Assembly (NCBI GenBank): GCA_964506785.1
Contig: CAZDME010000025.1
Coordinates: 1-19,169, forward strand
Source of the DNA: CAZDME01 sp964506785 [NCBI: uncultured bacterium]
GTDB lineage: Bacteria; CAZDME01; JAYEMH01
Length of the DNA: 19,169 nt
Reading direction: 5' to 3'
Of this stretch, positions 7,401-15,387 are shown in pieces. How positions within the stretch are numbered: the first letter of the stretch is position 1; every line of letters starts with the position of its first letter. The translations under genes and the position numbers were made by a program. The notes under the pieces were generated by a model. It worked only from the letters and a program-made list of their open reading frames with translations, ran no database searches and was not told where the DNA came from.

Positions 7401-8569
7401 CTTTCCTCCTTTACCAAACTATAAACATTTTTTATCTGGCCGAGATATTGTTTTTGGTTAAACCTTTTTAAAGCAAACTCTCTTGCTTTTTTCGCTAAGT
7501 TTTCACCTAAATTTCCATCTTCTAAAATTCTTAAAATACCTTTGGCTATCCCCTGGCCATCCACTTCGGTTAACAGCGCTATTTCATCATTTAAAATTTG
7601 AGTATGGCTAAAAATATTCGTCGCTATCATGGGTTTGCCTGAAAAAAGATAGGAATATATTTTTAAAGGGGTATTATTCCCGATTCGGCGTGGAGAGACA
7701 AGAATATCGGCATATTTCATAAATACGGGCATCTCCCCTATCGCTTTTTCTCCCGTAAATACTATCTCATTAATCAGCCCGGATCCCTGGGCCAGCTGGC
7801 GAAATTTATCAACATTTTCTTTTTTTCCGCCGACAATAACAAATTTAACTCTGGGATAATTTTTAATAACTAATCGGGCCGCTTCAATTAGAAGGTCTAT
7901 CCCTTGATTATATTGTAAGTTACCCGTATAAAGGACGATTTTATTCCCTTTTTCTTTCAATTTCTCGAGTAATTCGATACTTTCCGGAGGTGGGGCCGAT
8001 TGAGCTTCAGTCAAAGGTAAATTCTCAATTAAAAAGATTTTCTCTTTGTTTACCCTTTCCCCCGCCCAATTTTTCAGATATGGACAAATGGCAATAACGG
8101 CGCTGGAATTTTTCAAAAGCCATCCCTCGGCAATTTTAGCTAAATTTAACAAGAATGGACTGGCAATAAATTTATAATTGACCAATTGTTCCGGAAGGCT
8201 TGAGTGCATATCATACATATGGAAAAGGCCGAATATCCTCTTTAGTAAAGCCCCCAGAAACCCTGCTTCTTCATGGCTGTGAATGCAGTCATAGTCGCCT
8301 CGATAAACAAACCAAATAGCCTTTAAGAAAAGAAAGAAATCCAGAGGAATTTTATTCCAGGACGGCCCAATCTTAACATCTTTTATCCAGAAGGGACGAA
8401 AAGAGCGAAAAATACGGAGGCCGGCTAAATTAACCTCATCTCCTAAAGGATAAGTAAGCAAATCGACTTTATAACCAAGCTGGCTGAAAGCCTCAAGCCT
8501 CTGGCGGATGCTAAAGGGTGTTCCTCTAATTCGGAAAAACGGCTCTGGCGCCACCATCAGTATTTTCAT
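7397..8569 (-). CDS. Glycosyltransferase family 4, E-x7-E replaced, 390 aa
   Basis: The N-terminus MVAPEPFFRIRGTPFSIRQR (5-24) and HSHEEAGFLGALL (97-109) are typical of a GT4 subgroup in surface-glycan clusters. VLYTGNLQYNQGIDLLIEA (212-230) starts the donor domain. The usual E-x7-E motif is absent: the equivalent stretch is RRIGNNTPLKIYSYLFSGKP, a variant also seen in other GT4 proteins. The protein should still be a nucleotide-sugar transferase, but activity is less certain than for its neighbours. The ATG at 8569 has only a weak ribosome site. The gap upstream (8570-8718) is filled by repeats, and the gene's TGA overlaps the GTG of the lipoprotein gene. Confidence 0.88.
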   Translation of the reverse strand: MKILMVAPEPFFRIRGTPFSIRQRLEAFSQLGYKVDLLTYPLGDEVNLAGLRIFRSFRPFWIKDVKIGPSWNKIPLDFFLFLKAIWFVYRGDYDCIHSHEEAGFLGALLKRIFGLFHMYDMHSSLPEQLVNYKFIASPFLLNLAKIAEGWLLKNSSAVIAICPYLKNWAGERVNKEKIFLIENLPLTEAQSAPPPESIELLEKLKEKGNKIVLYTGNLQYNQGIDLLIEAARLVIKNYPRVKFVIVGGKKENVDKFRQLAQGSGLINEIVFTGEKAIGEMPVFMKYADILVSPRRIGNNTPLKIYSYLFSGKPMIATNIFSHTQILNDEIALLTEVDGQGIAKGILRILEDGNLGENLAKKAREFALKRFNQKQYLGQIKNVYSLVKEER

Positions 8570-8600
8570 AATAATTTCTATCTAACTTTTTTTGTTTTTT

Positions 8601-8634
8601 GGCTATCAGCCATTAGCCACTTTGGCTCTTAGCT
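8601..8634. repeat. AGCC/AGCT-word intergenic repeat, copy 1
   Basis: This copy matches the copy at 15282-15307 exactly over 26 bases, apart from one extra heptamer TTAGCCA at 8613-8619. It contains a short hairpin, AGCCA-CTT-TGGCT. Seven-base gain or loss is the difference expected from slippage in a heptamer array. Confidence 0.75.
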
Positions 8635-8638
8635 TTTT

Positions 8639-8703
8639 CACATTACACATCACACATTACACGTTACACAATTTTATTACACACAACACATTACACAATT
8701 ACA
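8639..8703. repeat. CACATTA-type heptamer array
   Basis: The plus strand reads in seven-base units: CACATTA, CACATCA, CACATTA, CACGTTA, CACAATT. After a six-base unit come CACACAA, CACATTA and CACAATT. The anchor CACA/CACG is fixed and the last three bases vary. The array lies between the GT39-like gene and the GT4 gene at 7397-8569. Confidence 0.85.
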
Positions 8704-8705
8704 AT

Positions 8706-8726
8706 GAGCCAAGAGCTATCAGCCAT
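8706..8726. repeat. AGCC-word repeat overlapping a gene end
   Basis: Three heptamers (GAGCCAA, GAGCTAT, CAGCCAT on the plus strand) cover the last codons of the GT39-like gene. They supply its TGA (8721-8719) and an in-frame second stop TAG (8718-8716). Confidence 0.65.
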
Positions 8727-10374
8727 CCATGCTAAGTTTAAACAGTCTCACCGGCAGGTCTTTAATTCGATAGACTTCAATTTCCTCTGCCTTTTTCATT
8801 ATCTCCGGATAATTTCTATTTAACATTCGCAATTCTTCCCGGTTATTTCCGTCCCAGAGGATTAAATGCGTAACCGGATAGCGCGGGAATGCTTCCTTTT
8901 CATTCCCTTCGCCCAGGTATAAAGCCCGGTGGGAGTTTTCCAAACATAAAAGCGGCGACCAGAGCCCGGCTATATAAGCCTTATCCAGAATCCGGCCGAT
9001 TTCCCGCGAGGTGTTTATTACCGTGTAAGCCGGATGAATAAACCATTTGGCATAACGATAGCCATTAGTCAGCGCGGCAGTCAAAAACATCGCCAGCACA
9101 AAAAGCTTAATTGGCGATAAATCAACTTCGGCCTTTTTTCTAAAAATCGCGCTTATCGTTAAGAATAAATAGTACCCCAGCCAAACAAAAAGAGTAGAGA
9201 AAGCTATAAAAATTAGAAAACTGATTAGCTGGCGACCGGTAAAAAAACGGTAAACTAATTTAAAAATCGCCAGGCCCCAAATCGAATATAGAGCCCAAAA
9301 AATAGTTCCCGGCTTATTTCCCGAAAAAACTTTCCCCTTCATCAATCTATTTAAAGCAAAGGCAGTAACCAAACAGAAGGCCGGAATGACCGAAACAAAA
9401 TATCTAAGCGGATTATAATTCAAAATTGAAAAAAAGATAATCCCGCCGCCCCACCAGAGCCAGGCAAAAAATTCGCTGGGATTTACCTTCTTCCACTCTT
9501 TAAAGAGGGAGTAAAGGAAAAAGGGGAAATAAAAAAGGCTGGTTAGGAAAATCAGCGGGGTCTTGGCCAGATAAAAAATTCTCGGACGTCTTAAATTACC
9601 TGCCAATCTTTCCCAGCTGCCGGGAATAGCCGTCTTTAACCAGCGCCCGCCATATCTGGCAAAGTAAGCATGATTGGGCTGGTAAAAAAAGAAAAACCAG
9701 AGGAGAAAAGCTATCATTAATCCGGAAAAGAAATAAGCCAAAGACGCAAAAATTTCTTTTTTTGCCCCCTTCCCTTTTTGACTTAAGGCGAACATTAAAG
9801 AAATGACCGAAGCCATAAGAAAATAAACCGCCGTCCCTTTAGAGATATAGGCCAGAAAAGAAGCTAATCCCGCCAGAAATAGAATTTTTGGCTTTTCTAA
9901 GCCCTTTTGCCAGAGGAAAAAGGCAATCAATAAAACGGCGCTCATAAAACTGTCAGTCAAGCCAAGCCGGCTGTACATCAGGTATATATAGTTCACCCCC
10001 AATAAAAACGCTGCCCCAAAGGCAACTTCAAAATCGTTCTTTTGCAAAGCCAGATAAAAAAGAATCAACCCTAAGAAGGAAATCATTACCGCCACCAGCC
10101 GAACCTGCCTCAAACCCGAGCCGAAAAGCAGAAAGGAGCCATATTCACTTAGGGTAAGAAAAGGGTTATAAAACATTGGATTCCAGTCGTCAGTAATCCA
10201 CCTGCCAAACAAAATTTTATTACGGGCGTTATGGGCATGCGCTCCCTCATCGCCAAACACCCCTCCGCTCCAGCTTAGTTGTATCGGCGGATCGGCCGCC
10301 AGGTGCCCTAACTTAAGCCCCAGAAGAAGAATAAAAAAACAAATAACCAGAATAATTTTTTTCTTTCTGAACAT
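8719..10374 (-). CDS. GT39/ArnT-like membrane glycosyltransferase (GT-C fold), 551 aa
   Basis: A polytopic inner-membrane protein with about ten or more hydrophobic segments. The first periplasmic loop carries GDEGAHAHNARN (41-52); its D42-E43 pair matches the catalytic acidic motif of GT-C enzymes of the GT39/PMT_2 type. SRLGLTDSFMSAVLL (about 135-149) is the usual second loop motif. Such enzymes use polyprenyl-phosphate sugars and act outside the inner membrane on lipid-linked glycans, lipid A or proteins. The GT2 enzyme at 5449-6423 is a plausible maker of its donor. The ATG at 10374 has AAGGG eight bases upstream. The gene follows the porin after 51 bases and ends inside a repeat word with two consecutive stops. 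The acceptor is unknown. Confidence 0.87.
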   Translation of the reverse strand: MFRKKKIILVICFFILLLGLKLGHLAADPPIQLSWSGGVFGDEGAHAHNARNKILFGRWITDDWNPMFYNPFLTLSEYGSFLLFGSGLRQVRLVAVMISFLGLILFYLALQKNDFEVAFGAAFLLGVNYIYLMYSRLGLTDSFMSAVLLIAFFLWQKGLEKPKILFLAGLASFLAYISKGTAVYFLMASVISLMFALSQKGKGAKKEIFASLAYFFSGLMIAFLLWFFFFYQPNHAYFARYGGRWLKTAIPGSWERLAGNLRRPRIFYLAKTPLIFLTSLFYFPFFLYSLFKEWKKVNPSEFFAWLWWGGGIIFFSILNYNPLRYFVSVIPAFCLVTAFALNRLMKGKVFSGNKPGTIFWALYSIWGLAIFKLVYRFFTGRQLISFLIFIAFSTLFVWLGYYLFLTISAIFRKKAEVDLSPIKLFVLAMFLTAALTNGYRYAKWFIHPAYTVINTSREIGRILDKAYIAGLWSPLLCLENSHRALYLGEGNEKEAFPRYPVTHLILWDGNNREELRMLNRNYPEIMKKAEEIEVYRIKDLPVRLFKLSMDG

Positions 10375-10425
10375 CTAAGCAACCCTTGAAGTTTCGAAAT
10401 TTCTCTGCCTGGTATCCCCTGATTT

Positions 10426-11790
10426 TTAAAATCTAAGGCCCATCTCTCCCATTATCTGCATCCGGACATCATCACCGCTTCTTCTGGTAATAACACCTCC
10501 GGGAAAATAATCCCCCGGGATGAACCAGCCGGTAAATAAAGCAAAGGAAAGATGCTCGTTAAATTGATAATCTAAGCGTAAATCAATTTCATCGCCGTCG
10601 TGTTTTCCTTCGCGGTCCAGCGGTTTTTCAATAGCTTGATAATCGAACCACTCCAACAGAAAATTGAACTTATCGGCCGGCTGGCATCTAAAGGTTGTCC
10701 GGAAAATCCTTTTATTATCCTCGGTATATTTGGTATGCAGTTCCCCAAAGCGTTCTGAACGAAAAAGGGGATGGAAAGCATTATAATCGCCGGAATCAGG
10801 ATATTCCTCACCGGTGAAATTAATTAAAGTTAAAGCCAGGCTGGGACTATACCTGTAGGGGAAACAATATTCCCCCCCCAGATATCCTCCCCAAGACCGA
10901 TAATCCCTTTTGGGCAAAGGAAACGAATAGTTGCGAAAATCGCCCCATTCATAGCAAATCTCCCCTTTAAGGCGAAAATTTTCAAGTATTTCACCGGCTG
11001 CTCTTCCTCCTACTATCCACACCTTGATTTTATTCGGGTGGTTATGCAGTTTGCGCGACAAATCGTTATTGAAAAATAAATAGGGCTCAATCACATATTT
11101 AGAGTCCCGTCCGGCCAGAAAGGTGTCCTCTGGAAAATCGTCTGATAAGAAAGTTCTCTCTGCACCGTTATCATCTTCAGGCCCCGCTTCTAAAGAAGCA
11201 AATTCATAATGAGCAACTACACCGGCAAAATCATGTTCGCCGATATAATCCGGCAGAGAAGCATCCGGCTGGTAAATCCGGCTGTAAAATCCATCAAGCC
11301 AGAATCGGTCGGCTAAAAATCTAAGTTTAACCGCCGTAAAATTCTCCGGGTCATCTTCAGTGAAATCCCTGAACACATCGCGGTCACCGGTAAGGAATCC
11401 TTCCCCGTAGCGAAGCTCCTGTTTCCCTACGGTTAATTCGAATGGCCAATCAAAAATATTATTCAATTTGAAATTGGCTAAATCTATCTCTATCTTTGAA
11501 TCGTTCAGATGGTCCGCATAATCGTCTCCAAAATAGTGCGGCATTCTGATTTGCCCCTGGAGCTCCAGCATTTCATCGAATAAACTAACCGCACCAAATA
11601 ACCGCCCCCGAATCTGATATAGGTCGCGTGTTTTTTTGTCGTTTTTATCGAATGTTTCGTCTGCCTGCCGATAAAAAACGCGGAATCTCAGGTCTCCGCC
11701 GTAATCGAAACTTGCCTCCTGGGCACCGGCCCGGGTTGATAAATAAAAAAAACATATAAAAACAAACACAACTATTTTTTTCTTAGGCAT
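10426..11790 (-). CDS. Alginate-export-like outer-membrane porin, 454 aa
   Basis: The protein begins with a signal peptide (KKK, hydrophobic stretch, AGA|QEA cleavage site). The mature part is rich in alternating aromatic beta strands and ends GLRF with a terminal Phe, as outer-membrane barrels do. VGKQELRYGEGFLTGDRD followed by FTAVKLRF resembles the core of the Alginate_exp family (AlgE-like). Family members let charged polysaccharide or sugars cross the outer membrane, so export of the glycan made here is a reasonable inference. I chose the ATG at 11790: the ATG two codons earlier directly abuts the GGAGG, while this one has six bases of spacing. The start is two bases after the stop of the UPF0104-type gene, so coupling is likely. 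The substrate is not shown. Confidence 0.82.
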   Translation of the reverse strand: MPKKKIVVFVFICFFYLSTRAGAQEASFDYGGDLRFRVFYRQADETFDKNDKKTRDLYQIRGRLFGAVSLFDEMLELQGQIRMPHYFGDDYADHLNDSKIEIDLANFKLNNIFDWPFELTVGKQELRYGEGFLTGDRDVFRDFTEDDPENFTAVKLRFLADRFWLDGFYSRIYQPDASLPDYIGEHDFAGVVAHYEFASLEAGPEDDNGAERTFLSDDFPEDTFLAGRDSKYVIEPYLFFNNDLSRKLHNHPNKIKVWIVGGRAAGEILENFRLKGEICYEWGDFRNYSFPLPKRDYRSWGGYLGGEYCFPYRYSPSLALTLINFTGEEYPDSGDYNAFHPLFRSERFGELHTKYTEDNKRIFRTTFRCQPADKFNFLLEWFDYQAIEKPLDREGKHDGDEIDLRLDYQFNEHLSFALFTGWFIPGDYFPGGVITRRSGDDVRMQIMGEMGLRF

Positions 11791-11792
11791 TT

Positions 11793-12749
11793 TCATCCTC
11801 CTTTTATGGGTACCGTCTTCCGGAATGCATAGATAAAACCTCCGATTACCCCCCAGATAACTACCATTCCATAGGCAATCCAGGAAAGTGTTACCGCCCC
11901 TGCGGCATCCGCTCCCAGCTTGGATAGAAAAATTACAAAAATATTCTCTCGCACCCCGATACCGTTAATTGAAACCGGAACCATCAAAATGACCGTAATA
12001 ATCGGGATAATCAGGAAAAAATGAATCGGGTTGATATCCAATCCCAAAGCCCGCGAAATAAAGTAATAATGAAGAATGACGTTTATCTGTAAAAGCAGGG
12101 CGTAGAGCATATTGCCCCAGAAACGCTTTTTTTCTTTTTTATAAACGGTAATTGCCTGATGGGCCTCTTTAGCTTTAAGCTTAATCTTGTTTAGCAGGGG
12201 AAGATTAAAAAGCCGTCCTATTTTCTCGGCCGCCTTCGGTTGAATTACCAAAATTAAGCCAAAAATCAGAATTAACAAAACTAATACAGAAATCCAGATT
12301 AAGGGGATATTGCCAATGATTTTTATTTCAAAGAGCAAAGCCGCCGTAGCAATGGCCACCAGCGCCATCACCCCCGTTGTCCTTTCCACCAGAACGACCA
12401 TAAAGGATTTGACCGCATTATGGCTGTAACGGACGGTGTCGTAAGCCCTCACCGTATCTCCTCCGATGGTCGTCGGTAAAAGGTTGTTAAAAAATGTGCC
12501 GACGATATAAGAAGAAAGCAGCTTCGGAAGAGGCACTTTTATCTTCTGTGCGGATAAAAGAAGCTGCCAGCGCAAAATGCTAAAGAGATATCCGCTTAAA
12601 TGGAGTAGGAAAGCACAAAGGACCCAGAAATAATTAGTCGATTTAAAGGCAATCCCGATAGCCTCAAGATTAGTCCGCCGTAAAAGGTAGTAGAGAAGAA
12701 AAAAGCTAAGAAGAAATTTAAAAACAAGAAAAACCTTATTCTTTTTCAT
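11793..12749 (-). CDS. UPF0104/AglD-like membrane protein (flippase-like), 318 aa
   Basis: A polytopic membrane protein of the lysylphosphatidylglycerol synthase transmembrane region family. Diagnostic elements are RWQLLL (60-65), FFNNLLPTTIGGDTVRAYD (86-104), VERTTG (121-126) and, near the C-terminus, INGIGVRE. About seven to eight hydrophobic helices are visible. Homologues sit in glycan and glycolipid clusters and are often proposed to move polyprenyl-linked sugars or help membrane glycosyltransferases, but the biochemical role is unsettled. The ATG shares ATGA with the stop of the acyltransferase gene. The porin gene begins two bases after its own stop. This placement between biosynthesis and an outer-membrane channel fits a transport role, which is inference. 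Confidence 0.88.
   Translation of the reverse strand: MKKNKVFLVFKFLLSFFLLYYLLRRTNLEAIGIAFKSTNYFWVLCAFLLHLSGYLFSILRWQLLLSAQKIKVPLPKLLSSYIVGTFFNNLLPTTIGGDTVRAYDTVRYSHNAVKSFMVVLVERTTGVMALVAIATAALLFEIKIIGNIPLIWISVLVLLILIFGLILVIQPKAAEKIGRLFNLPLLNKIKLKAKEAHQAITVYKKEKKRFWGNMLYALLLQINVILHYYFISRALGLDINPIHFFLIIPIITVILMVPVSINGIGVRENIFVIFLSKLGADAAGAVTLSWIAYGMVVIWGVIGGFIYAFRKTVPIKGG
11797..11804 (-). promoter_or_regulatory. Ribosome binding site that decides the porin start
   Basis: AAAGGAGG on the minus strand touches a first ATG (11796) with no spacing. It lies six bases before a second in-frame ATG (11790). This favours the second ATG as the porin start. The site lies inside the last codons of the upstream membrane-protein gene. 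Confidence 0.7.
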
Positions 12750-13477
12750 CGTCTTTTTATAACTCTCGCCGGGACACCGGCGGCCACGACGAATTCCGGT
12801 AAATTTTTATTGACTAAAGCGGCCGCCCCGACAACCGTACCCGAGCCAACCGTTACGCCGTCTAAAACAGTCACCCGGGCTCCTAACCAGACATTATCCT
12901 GGATGACAATACCGCCCAGGTTTACCGAAGGCTGAGCGATAATCGGGATATCAATCCTTAAAAAATCGTGGTTCCCTCCTCCGACCAGATAGGTATAAGC
13001 GGCAATCAATATATTCCGGCCTAACTTCACCGAACTCTCTGAATGAATCAGGCAGCAAGTCCCGATGTTGGTATTTTCGCCAACCTCGATTTTTCCTCCT
13101 TTACAGCTTAAAATCGTATTTCGGCTGATTATCACCTTGTCAGCAAGGCTGATACCGCTTTTTTCGTCCCCCTTGGCATCCAGAACGCAATAATCGTCAA
13201 TAATTACGTTATTCCCCAGTAGAATCTTCTCGGGATGCCGAATGGTCAGGTGTTTTCCTAAAATTACACCTTTCCCCATTTTTTTAAAAAGCAGCCGGTA
13301 AAAAATCTTTCTTGAAAAAATTCCCAGAGCGCCGTTCATTCCGCCAAGAAGGAAAGTAACAATTTCGTATTTAAACAAAGAAAATAATCCGCCTTTACCA
13401 GTCACTAAAGCCCTGTATTTTTTAAAAGCCGAGCCTTTTTTAGTTAAAGCCGTCTGCAATTCGGTTTTTTCTCTCAT
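12746..13477 (-). CDS. Hexapeptide-repeat (left-handed beta-helix) acyltransferase, 243 aa
   Basis: The C-terminal two thirds (about 70-240) is a run of hexapeptide repeats such as VIIDDY, IEVGENTNIG, VWLGARVTVLDGVTVG and GTVVGAAALV, ending in AAGVPARVIKRR. GGGNHDF with H170 matches the catalytic histidine region of maltose/galactoside-type O-acetyltransferases. It probably uses acetyl-CoA to acetylate a sugar in the cytoplasm; serine acetyltransferase-like or N-acyl roles cannot be excluded. The N-terminal 60 residues are an extra region with a weakly hydrophobic stretch. I chose the ATG at 13477: it shares ATGA with the epimerase stop and has AAAGG six bases upstream. A TTG eight codons earlier is possible but has no such support. 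Its own TGA overlaps the next ATG. Confidence 0.9.
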   Translation of the reverse strand: MREKTELQTALTKKGSAFKKYRALVTGKGGLFSLFKYEIVTFLLGGMNGALGIFSRKIFYRLLFKKMGKGVILGKHLTIRHPEKILLGNNVIIDDYCVLDAKGDEKSGISLADKVIISRNTILSCKGGKIEVGENTNIGTCCLIHSESSVKLGRNILIAAYTYLVGGGNHDFLRIDIPIIAQPSVNLGGIVIQDNVWLGARVTVLDGVTVGSGTVVGAAALVNKNLPEFVVAAGVPARVIKRR

Positions 13478-14454
13478 AACCAGCCTTTCTTTCGATACCA
13501 ATCGACGGTTAAATTTATTCCTTCGGACAAGGTATGATTAGGCGTAAAAGACAGCTCCCTTTCGGCTTTGGATATATCGTAATGCTGGTCTCGGGTGAAA
13601 AATTCGAGACCCCTTTGAGAAAGCGGAGGCCTTTTTCCAAAAAGATAGTACGGCTTTTCCAGAAAAAAGGCGCCGGTTTTAGCCAACTTCAAGGGAATAT
13701 GTATCTTAGGCAAAGGTTTATCCAAAGCTCTGGCGATTAAATTAACCAGCGTATTTAACTCAACCACTTCTTCCCCTCCGACAATAAAAATCTCCCCCAT
13801 GGCTTTTTCGTTAAAGGCGCAGAGTTTGAGAGCGTCAACTAAATCGTCGACAAAAAGCGGATGTATCAATACCTTCCCCTGGCCGACGACTCTAAAGATT
13901 CTTTTCTTTATCGCTTTAAAAAGTTTAAAGGTCCTTTTATCTCGCGGTCCGTAAACCCAGGTGGGCCGGACGATAATCCCGGGTATATCCTCTTTGCTAA
14001 AAAAATCGAGACAGATATTCTCGGCTTCGAATTTAGTCTGCCCGTATAGGTTATCAGGTCTTGGCGGTATTTTTTCATCGGTTGGCAGCTTCTTCAGCTT
14101 TCCATAAACGGCCACACTGCTGCAATAGACGAAAGCTTTTAAAACCGACTTATCAACGGCCTTCAAAAGGCTTTTGGTAATCGAAACATTGGCTTGATAG
14201 TAAAGATGAACTTTTTCCCGCGGGGCGTTAATTAAACCGGCTAAATGAAAGATGACCTCTTTTCCTAGAGCCGCTTTCTTTAAAACCTCTAAATCGGTAA
14301 ACGAAACATAGCATAAATTCACCTTCTGGTCTTTAAGATTAGCTAAACTGGAGGCCTGGCGGCTGAGAACGGTTACCTCATGGCCATCCTTTACCAATTT
14401 TTCCACTAATCGGCTGCCGACAAAACCGGTTGCCCCGGTTATTAAAATATTCAA
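13474..14454 (-). CDS. NAD-dependent epimerase/dehydratase (extended SDR), 326 aa
   Basis: A complete extended short-chain dehydrogenase. GATGFVG (7-13) binds the dinucleotide, HLAG lies at 70-73, CSSVAVYG at 111-118 and the catalytic YGQTK has Y137 and K141. RPTWVYGPRD and HPLFVDDLVDAL follow as in nucleotide-sugar epimerases and related 3-beta-HSD-like enzymes. It most likely acts on a nucleotide-linked sugar, as epimerase, reductase or dehydratase; the substrate cannot be set from motifs. The start is TTG, which shares TTGA with the stop of the methyltransferase gene, and AAGG lies upstream at usable spacing. Its stop overlaps the acyltransferase ATG, so it is the second gene of a translationally coupled chain. 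Confidence 0.9.
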   Translation of the reverse strand: MNILITGATGFVGSRLVEKLVKDGHEVTVLSRQASSLANLKDQKVNLCYVSFTDLEVLKKAALGKEVIFHLAGLINAPREKVHLYYQANVSITKSLLKAVDKSVLKAFVYCSSVAVYGKLKKLPTDEKIPPRPDNLYGQTKFEAENICLDFFSKEDIPGIIVRPTWVYGPRDKRTFKLFKAIKKRIFRVVGQGKVLIHPLFVDDLVDALKLCAFNEKAMGEIFIVGGEEVVELNTLVNLIARALDKPLPKIHIPLKLAKTGAFFLEKPYYLFGKRPPLSQRGLEFFTRDQHYDISKAERELSFTPNHTLSEGINLTVDWYRKKGWL

Positions 14455-15251
14455 GTTATGGCCTTATTTTCAGCTTCTATGATTAGCACATATCCGGTTT
14501 GAAATAGATAATCAAGCCGCGAGAACAAAAAAAGAAACGGATAGATAAAAGAATAAATCTTAAAAAGCTTCCTGTTTTTTTTGAATTCAGCCGAAGTGGC
14601 CGGTGAGATACCGCCTTTAGTTCCTTTTTGCCTTTTTTTTGGGGAAAGTTTCACATAACCGGCATTCAATAATAATTCAAATAGCTCGGTAACAAAGCCG
14701 GAATAAGAATCGCAATTAATAATTCGCATTTTGAATCTTTCAAGCTTCTCCTTTAGTTCCGAAAACGTATAGCCTGCCCTTACATGCCCGTAAAAAGCAG
14801 GCTTGATACCAATTTTTCTTTCTACCCAGTCAAGAACCGGCCCTTTACTGGATTTTGGCACGGTAATATAAAGATGCCCTTCCGGTTTAAGAATCCGCTT
14901 CATTTCTTTTAAAAATAGTTCATCTTCTTCAACATGCTCGAGGATATCAACGGCCAGGATGCCGTCAAAAGTATGGTCGTAGAAATTAAGCTTTTTAGGG
15001 TCGACCAAAAAAACCTTCTCTTTCAATAGGAGTTTCGTTACCCTGACATTCTCCTCATCAATATCCGAATGGTACCAATCTCCTCCCTGCTTTCTCAAGT
15101 AATAACTGAGAACGCCCTTTTCACAACCAATCTCCAGATATTTATATTCCCGGTCAAAATGAACGAAAGAAAGAATTTGCTCCACTTTCTCTTTCTTTTT
15201 CAAAGACCGCGAAGCCAATTTCAACTGCCAATGCTTTTCAGGATTTCTCAT
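14451..15251 (-). CDS. Class I SAM-dependent methyltransferase, 266 aa
   Basis: A Rossmann-type methyltransferase. Motif I is LEIGCEKG (39-46); the acidic ribose-binding residue lies in HSDID (61-65). DGILAVDILEHVEED (96-110) and LKPEGHLYITVP (121-132) are the post-I and motif II/III strands of the Methyltransf_11/25 group. The acceptor could be a sugar hydroxyl, a carboxylate or a small molecule; glycan methylation fits the neighbourhood. The C-terminus has a hydrophobic stretch (about residues 230-250) that may touch the membrane. The ATG at 15251 has only a weak ribosome site. The gene follows a 136-base repeat-rich gap, and its TGA overlaps the TTG of the epimerase. It heads the coupled chain that ends with the porin. 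Confidence 0.9.
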   Translation of the reverse strand: MRNPEKHWQLKLASRSLKKKEKVEQILSFVHFDREYKYLEIGCEKGVLSYYLRKQGGDWYHSDIDEENVRVTKLLLKEKVFLVDPKKLNFYDHTFDGILAVDILEHVEEDELFLKEMKRILKPEGHLYITVPKSSKGPVLDWVERKIGIKPAFYGHVRAGYTFSELKEKLERFKMRIINCDSYSGFVTELFELLLNAGYVKLSPKKRQKGTKGGISPATSAEFKKNRKLFKIYSFIYPFLFLFSRLDYLFQTGYVLIIEAENKAIT

Positions 15252-15272
15252 TTTCTATTTAAGTTACTCCCC

Positions 15273-15318
15273 AATCTATTCGCTATCAGCCACTTTGGCT
15301 CTTAGCTCATAGTCAAAA
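15273..15318. repeat. ATTCGCT and AGCC/AGCT-word intergenic repeat, copy 2
   Basis: The plus strand begins with AATCTATTCGCT, identical to 6480-6491. It continues into the AGCC/AGCT word block shared with 8602-8634 (26 identical bases, one heptamer fewer). It ends in TTAGCTCATAGTCAA (15302-15316), which matches 14 of 15 bases at the promoter region 2053-2067. Confidence 0.75.
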
Positions 15319-15348
15319 TCTTTTCTCCCACATCTTTCATCCTACTTT

Positions 15349-15383
15349 CTGTCATCTGTCTTCTGTTTTCTGTAATCTGTTCT
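15349..15383. repeat. CTGTNNT heptamer array
   Basis: Five perfect seven-base steps on the plus strand: CTGTCAT, CTGTCTT, CTGTTTT, CTGTAAT, CTGTTCT. The anchor CTGT and the final T are constant and the two bases between them vary. The array starts 5 bases after the stop codon of the radical SAM gene on the minus strand. The DNA between it and 15318 is looser repeat-like sequence with no gene. Confidence 0.88.
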
Positions 15384-15387
15384 GATA

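Noticed and set aside
8612-8624. AGCCA-CTT-TGGCT hairpin as a transcription terminator
   Set aside because: On the transcribed (minus) strand no T-run follows it; the sequence there is A-rich.
8639-8703. Possible CRISPR array or binding-site array in the CACATTA repeats
   Set aside because: Units are seven bases with no spacers of 25-40 bases, so it is not CRISPR. Binding of a regulator cannot be supported from sequence alone.
10388-10403. Near-palindrome GAAGTTTCGAAATTTC between the porin and the GT39-like gene
   Set aside because: It has a mismatch pair and no second copy in the window, so it cannot be called an operator.
15302-15316. A second TTGACT that might be a promoter for the methyltransferase chain
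   Set aside because: At 16-18 bases downstream on the minus strand there is GTGGCT, not a -10 box.
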